64,000 nucleotides of DNA, taken from the NCBI RefSeq assembly GCF_902833045.1, contig NZ_CADFDU010000018.1, positions 1 through 64,000 on the forward strand, in the 5' to 3' direction. The notes below the pieces were generated by a model. That model was given only the letters and a program-made list of their open reading frames with translations. It did not search any database and had not been told where the DNA came from. The DNA comes from Burkholderia sp. BCC0322. Lineage in GTDB: Bacteria; Pseudomonadota; Gammaproteobacteria; Burkholderiales; Burkholderiaceae. Shown piece after piece: positions 24,778 to 33,436 of this stretch (the stretch's first letter is position 1; each line of letters opens with the position of its first letter). Both the position numbers and the translations under genes were made by a program.

Positions 24778-25369
24778 GTCAACCTCTCTTCATTATTCAC
24801 ATCTTGTTAATCCATCCTTGGTCGGACGGATTCTCTCAGTGCATCAATTGATCGCGTCATGTGGCAGCACGTGTCGCTTGCGGCTTGGTGCGGGTTCGCT
24901 AAGGGAGCGGACTGTCTGATCAAATAGAATGCTTGTTGGCATTCTAACGTTGGTATATCGAGGTAACGCTCGACATTCGTTAAACAATGTCCGGACCCAA
25001 ATCACAGATCATCTGTTGGCCACCCGCCGCCCGCGGATGCTTGTGGGCCGTTACGAACCTCGGACTCGTCGCGAGCCGGCAGGTGACGAACCAATCACCA
25101 CGGAGCAGCGAGTGCGGTCGATTGTCCTGCATGTGGCGAAGGAAATATCGTCGATGTGTGGCGCAAGCTAGCAGTCTCACAGCCGGTTGTCAATCCGTAG
25201 GAAGAATCGAGGCGTGCCGCGCGACATGGACTTGCGGACGAATAAAAAAGCGTCCGAAATCGATCCCTTGCGGACATGGGGGCGTAGAGGTGTCCAAAAG
25301 TAAGGCTTTCATATTTTCGGACATGAGGTATGATTCGGACATCCTTTTCGAACATATTGAGAGAGCCGC
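24778..25369. other. Gene-free region between vgrG and resolvase
   Basis: 592 bases with no convincing gene. The left part must hold the vgrG-cassette promoter. The right part (25231-25342) carries TGTCCG/CGGACA repeats that look like a resolvase res site. The middle has short open frames without ribosome binding sites and may be decayed sequence. Confidence 0.55.
25231..25342. repeat. res-like recombination site of the serine recombinase
   Basis: Copies of a CGGACA-type motif at 25233 (TTGCGGAC), 25251 (CGTCCGAAA, inverted), 25268 (TTGCGGACAT), 25291 (TGTCCAAAA, inverted), 25316 and 25334 (TTCGGACAT). They occur as closely spaced pairs directly before the resolvase start, the layout of Tn3-type res sites, where the enzyme also represses its own promoter. 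Confidence 0.6.
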
Positions 25370-25945
25370 ATGTCCCGGACCTTCGCATACGCCCGCGTCA
25401 GTACGACCGACCAGACGGCAGCTAACCAACTCCGCGAGATCGAGGCGGCCGGCTTTGCGGTCGACAAGCGTCGGGTGGTTACGGAGAGCATTTCCGGTAG
25501 CGTCAGCGCGCAACAGCGCCCGGGGTTCGCCGAGTTGCTTCTCAAGATGGAAGAGGGGGATGTGCTGATCGTGACTAAGCTGGATCGACTCGGTCGGAAC
25601 GCGATGGACGTGCGCGAGACGGTTGAGGTGTTGGCAGATCGCGGCATTCGGATTCACTGCCTTGCGCTCGGTGGCGTTGACCTGACAAGCGCGGCCGGCC
25701 GTATGACGATGCAGGTCTTAAACGCCGTTGCCGAGTTTGAACGCGATTTGTTGATTGAGCGAACGCAGGCCGGCATCGCACGGGCAAAGGCGGAAGGGAA
25801 AGCAATGGGCCGGCCGGCCGCACTGTCAGACGTGCAGCAAGAGGAGGTATTGAGGCGACTTGGTGAAGGCGAGAGTGTTTCTGCTCTAGCTCGGGAGTTC
25901 CGGACCAGTCGGCAGACGATAATGCGAGTGCGGCTACGCGCGTAA
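25370..25945 (+). CDS. Serine recombinase (resolvase/invertase family)
   Basis: 191-residue small serine recombinase. The N-terminal catalytic domain starts [20 protein letters not shown] with the nucleophile Ser11, followed by [15 protein letters not shown] and the conserved [29 protein letters not shown] segment. The C-terminal Hin-type helix-turn-helix is in [37 protein letters not shown]. It faces a res-like repeat region and has no transposase beside it, so it is either a leftover of a Tn3-type transposon or a plasmid/island multimer resolvase. The HNH gene follows 38 bases later in the same direction. Confidence 0.93.
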   Translation: MSRTFAYARVSTTDQTAANQLREIEAAGFAVDKRRVVTESISGSVSAQQRPGFAELLLKMEEGDVLIVTKLDRLGRNAMDVRETVEVLADRGIRIHCLALGGVDLTSAAGRMTMQVLNAVAEFERDLLIERTQAGIARAKAEGKAMGRPAALSDVQQEEVLRRLGEGESVSALAREFRTSRQTIMRVRLRA

Positions 25946-25983
25946 CCCGCCCGAATCAAAGACACCTACTTGACGCCACGGAC

Positions 25984-27138
25984 ATGACGCTCTGCATTTA
26001 CTGTCGAGAATTGAAGCCAGACGAGGAATTCACGCTGGAGCATGTTATCCCCCAGTTCCTTGGTGGGGCGTACGTTCCTGATGTCTTCAAGACCAGAAGG
26101 GTATGCAAAAGCTGCAACAGCAATTTGGGTCTTTTCGTCGATGCCAGTTTCGAAAAGCACTGGTTTGTCACTGAGAAGCTTCGCGAGATCAGCTTTTCGA
26201 CCTTCGATCCCAATCAGGATGTTGGGTTGCCGCTTGTATGTATGGGGCATTCGGACCTGCGGCCGCCGATGATGGAGGAGGGCGAGACGTGCGAGGCGTG
26301 GCTCGGGCCGTTAGGCGAGCAAATCTACTGGGTGCGGAAAGACGACTCGAAGCTGTACTGGTACGCCGGTGGTAATCCGAGAACAGTCAAGACTGAGCGC
26401 AGTCGTGCCTATTACCTATTCAGTGAGCGATCACCCAAGGATCCCGACTTGTCGTTGCGAGCGTTTCGTGACTCTTTCGCAGGGCGACGCGTCAAGAAAG
26501 TAATGTGCACAACCGTCGATTTCGATCCGAAGTTCATCGGATTCTCCGACCCTGACGAACTCGATGAAGCTCGGATTGCCTACATTCTTCAGAACTGTCG
26601 ATCGAAGCAACAGCGTCATAACCAACTGAGGATGTACACGCAATATGACCTTCGCTTCATGGCGAAATTAGCTATCGGGATGGCCTATTGCCTTTTCGGT
26701 GAACGTGTCCTCGATACGCGCTATGCCGACGAGTTGTACAAGGGGTTGTGGCATCGCCCGGATGAAGAGCCGCCCGAGCTGAAGGGCACAACAGATTGGA
26801 TGAAGCAGCAGGATCCGCACTTCACAAAGATCATGGGTGATCCCGATGCGATCACTATCGCGATCGTGCCTGTCACTGGTGCCGTCGCCATCAATTTGAA
26901 CCTCGGCGAGTCTATGAATTGGACCGTCCAATGCGCTAGCGGTGAAAACCTGACTGGCGAGGACTTTGACAAGCTCGGGCTGGGGCGTGTCGTCGTTCTG
27001 TACCGACAACTTCAGCGATCCGTTGACTTGCCCATGAGCGACTACATCGCGCATAAGATCGGCATTCGGGCACATCCACAACTGACGGAAATCGGCTCGA
27101 TGCTGAATCGCTACCGAGATTACCTCAAGAATCTTTGA
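25984..27138 (+). CDS. HNH-nuclease-like protein with long C-terminal domain
   Basis: 384 residues. The N-terminus is a zinc-supported HNH motif: CIYC (4-7), FTLEHVIPQFLGG with the catalytic histidine near 20, and CKSCNSNLG (about 41-49). The remaining ~330 residues are not recognised; they are mixed alpha/beta with a conserved-looking core YDLRFMAKLAIGMAYCLFGERVL. Such HNH proteins with long variable domains occur among phage-defence and mobile-element genes, so an anti-phage role is possible but not shown. ATG at 25984, 38 bases after the resolvase stop, probably co-transcribed. Last gene before the right island end. Confidence 0.8.
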   Translation: MTLCIYCRELKPDEEFTLEHVIPQFLGGAYVPDVFKTRRVCKSCNSNLGLFVDASFEKHWFVTEKLREISFSTFDPNQDVGLPLVCMGHSDLRPPMMEEGETCEAWLGPLGEQIYWVRKDDSKLYWYAGGNPRTVKTERSRAYYLFSERSPKDPDLSLRAFRDSFAGRRVKKVMCTTVDFDPKFIGFSDPDELDEARIAYILQNCRSKQQRHNQLRMYTQYDLRFMAKLAIGMAYCLFGERVLDTRYADELYKGLWHRPDEEPPELKGTTDWMKQQDPHFTKIMGDPDAITIAIVPVTGAVAINLNLGESMNWTVQCASGENLTGEDFDKLGLGRVVVLYRQLQRSVDLPMSDYIAHKIGIRAHPQLTEIGSMLNRYRDYLKNL

Positions 27139-27232
27139 TCGAATGTGCGCCGTTAGGCGGCGGCGGGCCGGGGCGCTCTTTGCGCTGAAAGTTCCAGATC
27201 GGGGCGATTCGCCGGCTCTTCGCCGTGACGTG

Positions 27233-27336
27233 TCTCCAAAGCTATCTCCAAGTTTTGGTGTGTTTTGGAGATATGTTTGGAGATGGATTTCTTTTTTGCA
27301 AACATGCACTTCTGTCACTTGTCTCCAAATCTCCAA
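27233..27336. repeat. TTGGAGA repeat cluster, right
   Basis: TCTCCAA at 27233, 27245 and 27322, a partial CTCCAA at 27331, and TTGGAGA at 27265 and 27277, six copies in about 105 bases. Same motif as at 9468-9568. In the excised circle the two clusters would lie about 2 kb apart on either side of the integrase. Confidence 0.55.
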
Positions 27337-27484
27337 CTTGGACATCGTTTTCCGGCAGATACGTTGGACTCCGGCAAGTGATACGGGGCGCTCGTTTAGC
27401 GCTTGGGGGTATGTTTGGGGGTGTGGTGCTAAAAGTGAGATTGATATGATTATAAAAATCAGTTACTTGATGCGCTTTTAGCGA

Positions 27485-27498
27485 TCCTGCAGCCACCA
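27485..27498. repeat. attR: partial copy of tRNA-Thr 3' end
   Basis: TCCTGCAGCCACCA matches the tRNA 3' end TCCTGCAGCCGGCACCA except for a missing GGC. What follows (TATTGAACGAAGGG and a terminator) is what one would expect to have followed the tRNA before insertion. Confidence 0.6.
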
Positions 27499-27507
27499 TA
27501 TTGAACG

Positions 27508-27540
27508 AAGGGCCGGGAGGTTTTCCTCCCGGCCCTTTGT
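27508..27540 (+). terminator. Strong terminator, original end of the tRNA-Thr transcript
   Basis: AGGGCCGGGAGG and CCTCCCGGCCCT form a perfect 12-pair stem around TTTT, followed by TTGT. Position just after attR suggests it once followed tRNA-Thr directly. Confidence 0.85.
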
Positions 27541-27737
27541 CGTTTCTGCGTTCGTTTTTTCCGGCCGGGGGGATTGTCGTGCGTCCCGGGCCGCGACATG
27601 CAGCACACAGCTTACCGTTTCGACATCGACCGATACGTCGAGCGAATCTTCCTCGCAAGAACCTACAAGCCTCGCTTCGACACGCAGGCTACAGTACGTC
27701 GCTCACGATTAATGCACTTCCGGATCAGGAGGCCATC

Positions 27738-28051
27738 ATGAGCAAAGTGCTTGATTCATCATCGACGCAATCGGCGCGACACCATTCGTTCGTCTCGACC
27801 GGCTGACGAAAGCGCACGGCCTTGAAGGCATCATTCTCGCGAAACTCGGCTACCTGAACCGTGGATTCTCCAAGAAGGATCGCGCGGCGCAGGGCATTAT
27901 CGACAAAGCTGAACGCAGCGGCGAGTTACGACCGGGCCAGACCGTCGTCGAACTGACGTTGGGTAACATCGGTACCGGCCTGGCAATCATCAGCGGCGTG
28001 AAGAGCAATCCGTGCGTCGCGGTGGTATCGAAGGGCAACTCTGCCTGTTGA
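27738..28051 (+). pseudogene. Cysteine synthase family gene, frameshifted and truncated
   Basis: The ATG at 27738 follows CAGGAGG and reads MSKVLDS, after which the frame shifts by one; the next frame gives IDAIGATPFVRLDRLTKAHGLEGIILAKLGYLNRGFSKKDRAAQGII…GELRPGQTVVELTLGNIGTGLAIISGV, clearly the N-terminal third of a PLP-dependent cysteine synthase. The active-site-region serine-glycine-asparagine motif (usually TSGNTG) is degraded to TLGNIG. It ends at a stop at 28049-28051 and no further part is visible. So the gene is dead: one indel, mutated cofactor loop, C-terminal two thirds lost. It sits between the island end and the resident vgrG cassette. Confidence 0.85.
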
Positions 28052-28356
28052 TCGGGCATTTAGCTGTGCGAGACGTCATTTTCCCGAGCGCGTATCTCTC
28101 GAAGCAACCCTTGGTGAGGGTTTGAAAATAGACACAACGTAACTCGCCATTGCCGCCGATGTGTATCGTCTGATTCCCGAATCGATTTGCAGGTGTATCA
28201 CCGGCCGTCTTGTGCGTTAGAGCCAGCGCTCTGTGGAATATTGTCAATTTCGGGAAGCGACAAACTTGTTTTTATGACAATTTGATAAAATCGCGCGAAA
28301 CAGCGGCAGCGCACCAGAAGTCCGTGTGCCATAACGAATCAAACTGAGAGACCGTC
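28052..28356. other. Non-coding region before resident vgrG
   Basis: 305 bases with no gene that I can support; it becomes AT-richer toward 28260-28340 (TTTTTATGACAATTTGATAAAAT), consistent with the cassette promoter, but I cannot place the boxes with confidence. Confidence 0.45.
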
Positions 28357-31107
28357 GTGAATATCCGAGAAGCGTTCCGCAATTTCGTATCGGGGATTGA
28401 TACGAATCGGCGCCCCGTGACACTGAACTGGGGTGCCTCACAAAAAGACCTGGGCGCGCAGCTCGCCTTGCAGCATGTGAGTATTCGCGAAAGCATGATG
28501 ACCGGCATCGATGGCCGCCTGACTTGCGTTTCGCAAAACGGAAACCTCTCGCCCAAGCTGTTTATCGGTACACCCGTATCGGTCGGGCTGGTTACCGATC
28601 GCGGCGGCAAGCACGCGATCAACGCAATCATCAGCGCGGTTCAGGTCGGACGATCCGATGGTGAGCTCACGATTTACCAATTCACCGTGACCGATGCGGT
28701 GAATCTGCTCCACAAACGCACCAATTCCCGTATTTTCCGCAACGTGAACGTGATCGACGTGCTCAACGTCGTGCTTAACGAATGGCGGCAGCGTAGCCGG
28801 ACGCTCGCCCGTGCATTCGAGTTCGATCTGTCGGGACTGAATCTATCCCGGTATCCGAAGCGTTCGTACATGCGCCAGGTCAACGAGTCGGATGCTCGCT
28901 TCGTCTCGCGACTCTTGCGCCGCGACGGCATCACGATGTTCGTCCGTCCCGGGCGGGCGAGTGGCCAGCCGAATGACGGCGAGCTGCCCGTGCACACGAT
29001 GGTGTTCTGCGACGATCCGCACAATTTGTCCGAAGGGCCGTCAGGTACGGTTCGGCTGCATCCGCGCGATGCGGGCACCGAAGAGCGCGACACGATCACG
29101 GTGCTGACCATGCGCCAGGAACTGATCTCGGGCCAAGCAAGCCGGCCGACATGGGATTACCGGAAGGCGAACGTCGACCAATCGAGCCGACCGGCAGGCC
29201 TCGACCAGGGAGAAGCCGGCAACGACCTGGCCCAGTTGCTGACCGATATCGTGATCGAGAGTCCGCACGTGGCGGACTCGTGGGCGGATCTCGACCGGAT
29301 CACCGAAGACCGGATTCTGGCGCGCGAAGCGCACGCGGTCCGTTACGACGGCAAGAGTGGCATTCGCGATCTCCAGATCGGCACCTGGGTGACGATCACG
29401 GGTGATTCGGACTGGAATGCACGGCCCGCCGAGCAGCGACAGTTCGTGATCACGTCGCTGCATCACAACGTATGGAACAACTTGCCGAAGGAACTGAGCG
29501 AACGGGTGCAGATGTTGTTATCGACCAGTCACTCGCTCGAGCAGCCGCCGGTGACGGGCAGCCAGGATCCGGCCGATCAGGATACGCGCTACGAGAACCA
29601 GTTCACGTGTGTGCCGCGAGGCACGCCGCTGACGCCGATCTATGACATGACGATCGATTTGCCGCTCACGCCGTTGATCACGGGGCGCGTGGTCGGGAGC
29701 GGATCGGACGAAGTCACTTGCGACGAGACCGGCTGCGTGTACGTGATGATCCTGGGCCAGGACTCGGAGGATCACAAACATGCGCAAGGTGCGGGAACGA
29801 ACGGGAACCTGGGTGACAGTGCACCGATCCGTGTCGCATCGAGCCTGGCGGGGCCGACCTTCGGCCAGACCATTCTGCCGCGCGTCAATACAGAAGTGCT
29901 GTTGGGCTGCCTGGGCGGTGATCCCGATCGCCTGATCATCCTCGGGGTCTTGCCGAACGGCGCCAACATGCCTGCGTCTTTCAGTCATACCGGCAGTCTG
30001 CCCGGTAACCGCTACCTGACCGGCATCAAGACGAAAGAGATCGGCGGGCAACGGTATAACCAGCTTCGACTCGACGATACGCCGAAGCAAATCAGTGCAC
30101 AGTTGGCGTCCGAGCATGCTCATTCCCAGTTGAATCTCGGATATCTGACCCAGCCGCGCGATAACGGGCAAGGCGCCGACCGTGGCCAGGGCGCGGAACT
30201 TCGGACCGATGCCGCTGCGGCATTGCGCGCCGCGCAGGGGATGCTGTTGACGACCTACGCGCGTACCCAGGCGAGCGGCGGCCAGCTCGATCGTGACGAA
30301 CTGATCCAGTTGCTCCAGCAGTGCACGGATCTGTTCAAATCGCTCGGCGATTATGCGGGGCAGCACGGCGGGCAAGCGACCGACACGGCGGGGCAGTCGA
30401 CGCTCTCCGCCGCGTTCAAGGACTGGGAGCCGGGAACCAGTGGCAACGGTGCTTCGCAGGCGCTGATGGCATTCGGTGCGCAGGACGGTTCGTTGAACAT
30501 AACGCCGAAAACGCACGTGACCTACGCGGGCGAGAACATCGATCAGGTTGCCGCCAACCATCTGCAATTCACGAGCGGCCAGAAACTGAACATGCAGGCC
30601 GGCAACGGGCTGTGGCTGTTCGCTCAAAGCGCGGGAATCACGACGATCGCCAATCAAGGCAAGTTGCTGATGCAAAGTCAGAACGACGATACGCAGATCG
30701 ATTCCGCGAAGAATTTCCAGGTGACGGCGGCGGGCGGCAAGGCGTCGGTGCTAGGCAAGGACCAGGTCGTGCTGATGACGTCCGGTGGAGCTTACCTGAA
30801 GCTTGACGGGGCGAATATTGAATTGGGTTGCCCGGGAACGTTTACTGTGAAGTCGGCCGGCCACTCGTGGCAGGGCCCCGCCAGCATGAGCGGCGAATTG
30901 CCGACGTTCAGCCACTCGCCGCTCGGGCGTGTGCCGAAGCTGGTTCGGGCGACGGATGGGCAGCCCGCACCGGGATTCGATGCCGAGGTCAGGAAGGTGT
31001 CCGGCGACTTGCTGGGCCAGAAAACCGATGAGGCAGGGAAACTGCCGCCAATCAACGGCAACCAGTTCGAGCAACTGACCGTGCAATTCATCAAGAAAAA
31101 TATCTGA
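28357..31107 (+). CDS. vgrG: VgrG spike protein (TssI), resident cassette
   Basis: 916-residue spike protein with the same plan as the island copy: gp27-like domain (about 1-380, including YPKRSYMRQVNESDARFVSRLLRRDGI), gp5 OB-fold (about 430-520), DUF2345 and beta-helix region (HVTYAGENIDQVAANHLQFTSGQKL, about 720-745), then a C-terminal extension (GRVPKLVRATDGQPAPGFDAEVRKVSGDLLGQKTDEAGKL) that probably folds as a transthyretin-like adaptor-binding domain. GTG start at 28357, with GAGAG upstream. First gene of vgrG-tle3-tla3-PAAR. N-terminal two thirds are near-identical in motif order to the island VgrG, so the pair is a substrate for homologous recombination. Confidence 0.94.
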   Translation: MNIREAFRNFVSGIDTNRRPVTLNWGASQKDLGAQLALQHVSIRESMMTGIDGRLTCVSQNGNLSPKLFIGTPVSVGLVTDRGGKHAINAIISAVQVGRSDGELTIYQFTVTDAVNLLHKRTNSRIFRNVNVIDVLNVVLNEWRQRSRTLARAFEFDLSGLNLSRYPKRSYMRQVNESDARFVSRLLRRDGITMFVRPGRASGQPNDGELPVHTMVFCDDPHNLSEGPSGTVRLHPRDAGTEERDTITVLTMRQELISGQASRPTWDYRKANVDQSSRPAGLDQGEAGNDLAQLLTDIVIESPHVADSWADLDRITEDRILAREAHAVRYDGKSGIRDLQIGTWVTITGDSDWNARPAEQRQFVITSLHHNVWNNLPKELSERVQMLLSTSHSLEQPPVTGSQDPADQDTRYENQFTCVPRGTPLTPIYDMTIDLPLTPLITGRVVGSGSDEVTCDETGCVYVMILGQDSEDHKHAQGAGTNGNLGDSAPIRVASSLAGPTFGQTILPRVNTEVLLGCLGGDPDRLIILGVLPNGANMPASFSHTGSLPGNRYLTGIKTKEIGGQRYNQLRLDDTPKQISAQLASEHAHSQLNLGYLTQPRDNGQGADRGQGAELRTDAAAALRAAQGMLLTTYARTQASGGQLDRDELIQLLQQCTDLFKSLGDYAGQHGGQATDTAGQSTLSAAFKDWEPGTSGNGASQALMAFGAQDGSLNITPKTHVTYAGENIDQVAANHLQFTSGQKLNMQAGNGLWLFAQSAGITTIANQGKLLMQSQNDDTQIDSAKNFQVTAAGGKASVLGKDQVVLMTSGGAYLKLDGANIELGCPGTFTVKSAGHSWQGPASMSGELPTFSHSPLGRVPKLVRATDGQPAPGFDAEVRKVSGDLLGQKTDEAGKLPPINGNQFEQLTVQFIKKNI

Positions 31108-31126
31108 GCATTCCGGGGAGTAACGC

Positions 31127-33436
31127 ATGACCGATTCATTTCTGAATCCGCTGGGTCCCTCGTCGCCCAGCGCGCCGCCGGTTGCGGGTGGCAATCCTGC
31201 GGCAAGCGCGAGCGAACCGCCAAGTATCGTGATTGGCGAAGGCCAGGGGCCGACGCTCTTCGATATGCAAAACGAACTGATTTGCGTGAAGCAGCCGCCG
31301 CTGCCTGGCGTGATCATTTTCGTGCACGGCGTGAACTCGGAGGGGGAATGGTACAAGGGCGCGGAAGAGGGTCTGTGCAAGGGGTTGAACCGGCGGCTCG
31401 CCCGGCTCGATGATCAGTTGAATCATAGGGGCGTGACCGGCGGTCAGATGAGTCCCGTTCAATATACGGATAGTCTGACACCGGACGGATTCCTGAATCC
31501 CAAGCTGTGGGCTGGAAATTATATTAAGCCCGATCCTTCGTTTTCTCCGGTGATCCATTTCCGTTGGGGCTACAAGGCCAATAAGGAAGAGTTGAAGGAA
31601 TACGGGGACAAGATTTTTCTGAACGAGAACAACTACTGGGGCGGCGGCCCGTTTGCGAACGGCTGTTCGAGCTTGCCGGATCTGTGGCACGAGGGGCTCG
31701 ACGACCGGATCTTCGGGTGGATTTCTGTCCAGGCACTCAATCCGACGACGCGCCCCCTGTACCGGACCCCGCCCCGTACTTACGGGGTGCTCGCCGCGCT
31801 GCGTCTGGCCAAACTGGTGGAATCGATTCGCAATAAGCAGGCGAACGTGCCGATCACGATCGTATGCCACAGTCAGGGGAACATGGTCGGTTTGACTGCG
31901 GCGTTCTTCGGCGACCAGTTTGAGGCGGTGACCGACCGCTGGGGCAACACTGGGCGCTGCGTCGCCGATGCCTATGTGCTGGCAAATCCTCCCTATAGCC
32001 TCGCCAATACCGACACGGGAATGGATACGTGGGCTCAACGGGATATCAAGGATTCCAAACACCGGCGTGGCCGCGAGACTTACGAGGCCCGAACAAAGAC
32101 GCTACGCGCGTTTCTCGACATCATTCGGGCCCGCTCTGCGTTCGAAATGCCCGCGGACAAGCTCGATAGAGAGATGGGCAATTGCCGGATTTCGGAGAAA
32201 GGCAAACCGTATTCGGCCGACGCCGATCGGAAGTCGCACGGCTTGAACGGCTACACCCATGGTCGCGTGACGTTGTATTGCTGCCCTCACGACCAGGTGA
32301 TTTCCGCCGTGACGGTTCAGGGAATAGGATGGCGCGGGCTCGGGTATATTGACGACGACAAGAAAGAGCCGTCGAAGGAACTGATAGATATAGGTGCGGA
32401 AGGCGTGCTGACGCAGCGGGTGTTTGCGACGCACTGGAAGGTGGGTGAAGTCGGCGACTATCGCTATTGGGAGAATGACTGGCGTCACGGGAAGGAGGGC
32501 ACGAAACCCGGTTTCTGGTTTCCGCCTTCCCCGCCGGCAAAATTTGGTCTGGTCCGCGCGTGGAGCGGAAACGAGAATCCGATTGCCAAGCTCTTCACCA
32601 CGGCTTCCGCACCGGTTTTCTACCTGGTGACGCTGGTGACATCGAGTTTCAAGATGTTTCCCGTCAATGCGGACCCTCCGAAATACTGGACGGTGACCGC
32701 AAACGCGCCAGCGCTCGACGAGCCGTTCACGCCGCAAACGTTCCGAAGTAATGATCCGCATAATCCGATCCTGGTGAAGGATGGTAACGCCGAGAGCGAT
32801 TTCAACGAGGGTTACGATACGCCCGCTGCGGCCCGGAACGCCGAGAAGGCGGACAAGAAATCCGATGATCCCTACGATACTTACCAATCGCAGTCGCCCG
32901 ACGATGTCGCCAAAGGTGATGTCAATAGTGAAGCTTCGCAGCGTTACGAAGATCACGCGATCCTGCGAATGCGTGCGCGTCGTGATGGTCGCAAGGCGTG
33001 GGTGGACGAGAACGGCAACGTGATCGGCGAGGATGGCAAGAGCGACGCGCCGGAAGGCTACCAGGAGTGGCACAACGAGCAGGTGGTGGAGATTCTCGAC
33101 GCCGGCAAGCTAAACAACCCGACCAATCATTCGACCACGATGACGAACCCGGACCATGCGCAGAAAGCATTGGCGTACGACGTGGCAATCGGGTTGTGCT
33201 ACTTGTCGCCCAAGGATTTGACCGAATTGCGGATCGAAGCGGATTGGCGATTTGGGAGTGCGATGGCGGATGATCATCCAAGCCACAAGTATTCTAAGTA
33301 CTTCGAGTTGGGGAAATTGGAGAAAAAGTTCCTGTCCGAATGGGTCGCAGATAAAGATAGTGAGGCCAAGCGTCCGGAGAAGATCGTCGATGAGCGTGAA
33401 AATGAGCTTTACCTGAAAATCGGGGGGGTGGTATGA
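31127..33436 (+). CDS. tle3: Tle3-type T6SS lipase effector, resident cassette
   Basis: 769-residue alpha/beta hydrolase of the Tle3/DUF3274 group. The oxyanion segment IIFVHGVNSEGE is near 63-74 and the nucleophile elbow CHSQG has Ser249 (ITIVCHSQGNMVGLTAAFF). The C-terminal part has the variable region with KSDDPYDTYQSQ and a helical end, without the long charged coiled coil of the island copy. No signal peptide. Starts at 31127 after GGGGAG, 19 bases behind vgrG, and its stop overlaps tla3 by four bases. Expected to hydrolyse phospholipids in the target periplasm, with toxicity restrained by an immunity protein not obvious here. Confidence 0.88.
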   Translation: MTDSFLNPLGPSSPSAPPVAGGNPAASASEPPSIVIGEGQGPTLFDMQNELICVKQPPLPGVIIFVHGVNSEGEWYKGAEEGLCKGLNRRLARLDDQLNHRGVTGGQMSPVQYTDSLTPDGFLNPKLWAGNYIKPDPSFSPVIHFRWGYKANKEELKEYGDKIFLNENNYWGGGPFANGCSSLPDLWHEGLDDRIFGWISVQALNPTTRPLYRTPPRTYGVLAALRLAKLVESIRNKQANVPITIVCHSQGNMVGLTAAFFGDQFEAVTDRWGNTGRCVADAYVLANPPYSLANTDTGMDTWAQRDIKDSKHRRGRETYEARTKTLRAFLDIIRARSAFEMPADKLDREMGNCRISEKGKPYSADADRKSHGLNGYTHGRVTLYCCPHDQVISAVTVQGIGWRGLGYIDDDKKEPSKELIDIGAEGVLTQRVFATHWKVGEVGDYRYWENDWRHGKEGTKPGFWFPPSPPAKFGLVRAWSGNENPIAKLFTTASAPVFYLVTLVTSSFKMFPVNADPPKYWTVTANAPALDEPFTPQTFRSNDPHNPILVKDGNAESDFNEGYDTPAAARNAEKADKKSDDPYDTYQSQSPDDVAKGDVNSEASQRYEDHAILRMRARRDGRKAWVDENGNVIGEDGKSDAPEGYQEWHNEQVVEILDAGKLNNPTNHSTTMTNPDHAQKALAYDVAIGLCYLSPKDLTELRIEADWRFGSAMADDHPSHKYSKYFELGKLEKKFLSEWVADKDSEAKRPEKIVDERENELYLKIGGVV

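Larger units (their letters stand above)
7714..27498. mobile_element. Integrative island at tRNA-Thr carrying a T6SS lipase cassette
   Basis: About 19.8 kb between the tRNA-Thr 3' end and its partial repeat. Contents in order: P4-type integrase, repeat cluster, primase-helicase, overlapping small genes, AlpA regulator, two unknown proteins, then a leftward T6SS module (vgrG, tle3, tla3, small membrane protein, PAAR), a serine recombinase with a res-like site and an HNH protein. The backbone resembles P4-like satellite or defective prophage islands; no capsid or tail genes are present. Ends are inferred from the repeat and from the chromosomal terminator resuming at 27508. Confidence 0.75.
27139..27737. 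other. Right island end and chromosomal resumption
   Basis: 599 bases without a gene. Contains the right TTGGAGA cluster (27233-27336), an inverted TCAAGTAACT motif copy (27461-27470 on the minus strand), attR (27485-27498) and a strong terminator (27508-27540). The segment after the terminator probably carries the promoter of the decayed cysteine synthase gene. Confidence 0.6.

Noticed and set aside
24980-25657. Short frames between vgrG and the resolvase
   Set aside because: No recognisable protein; the right part is explained by res-like repeats.
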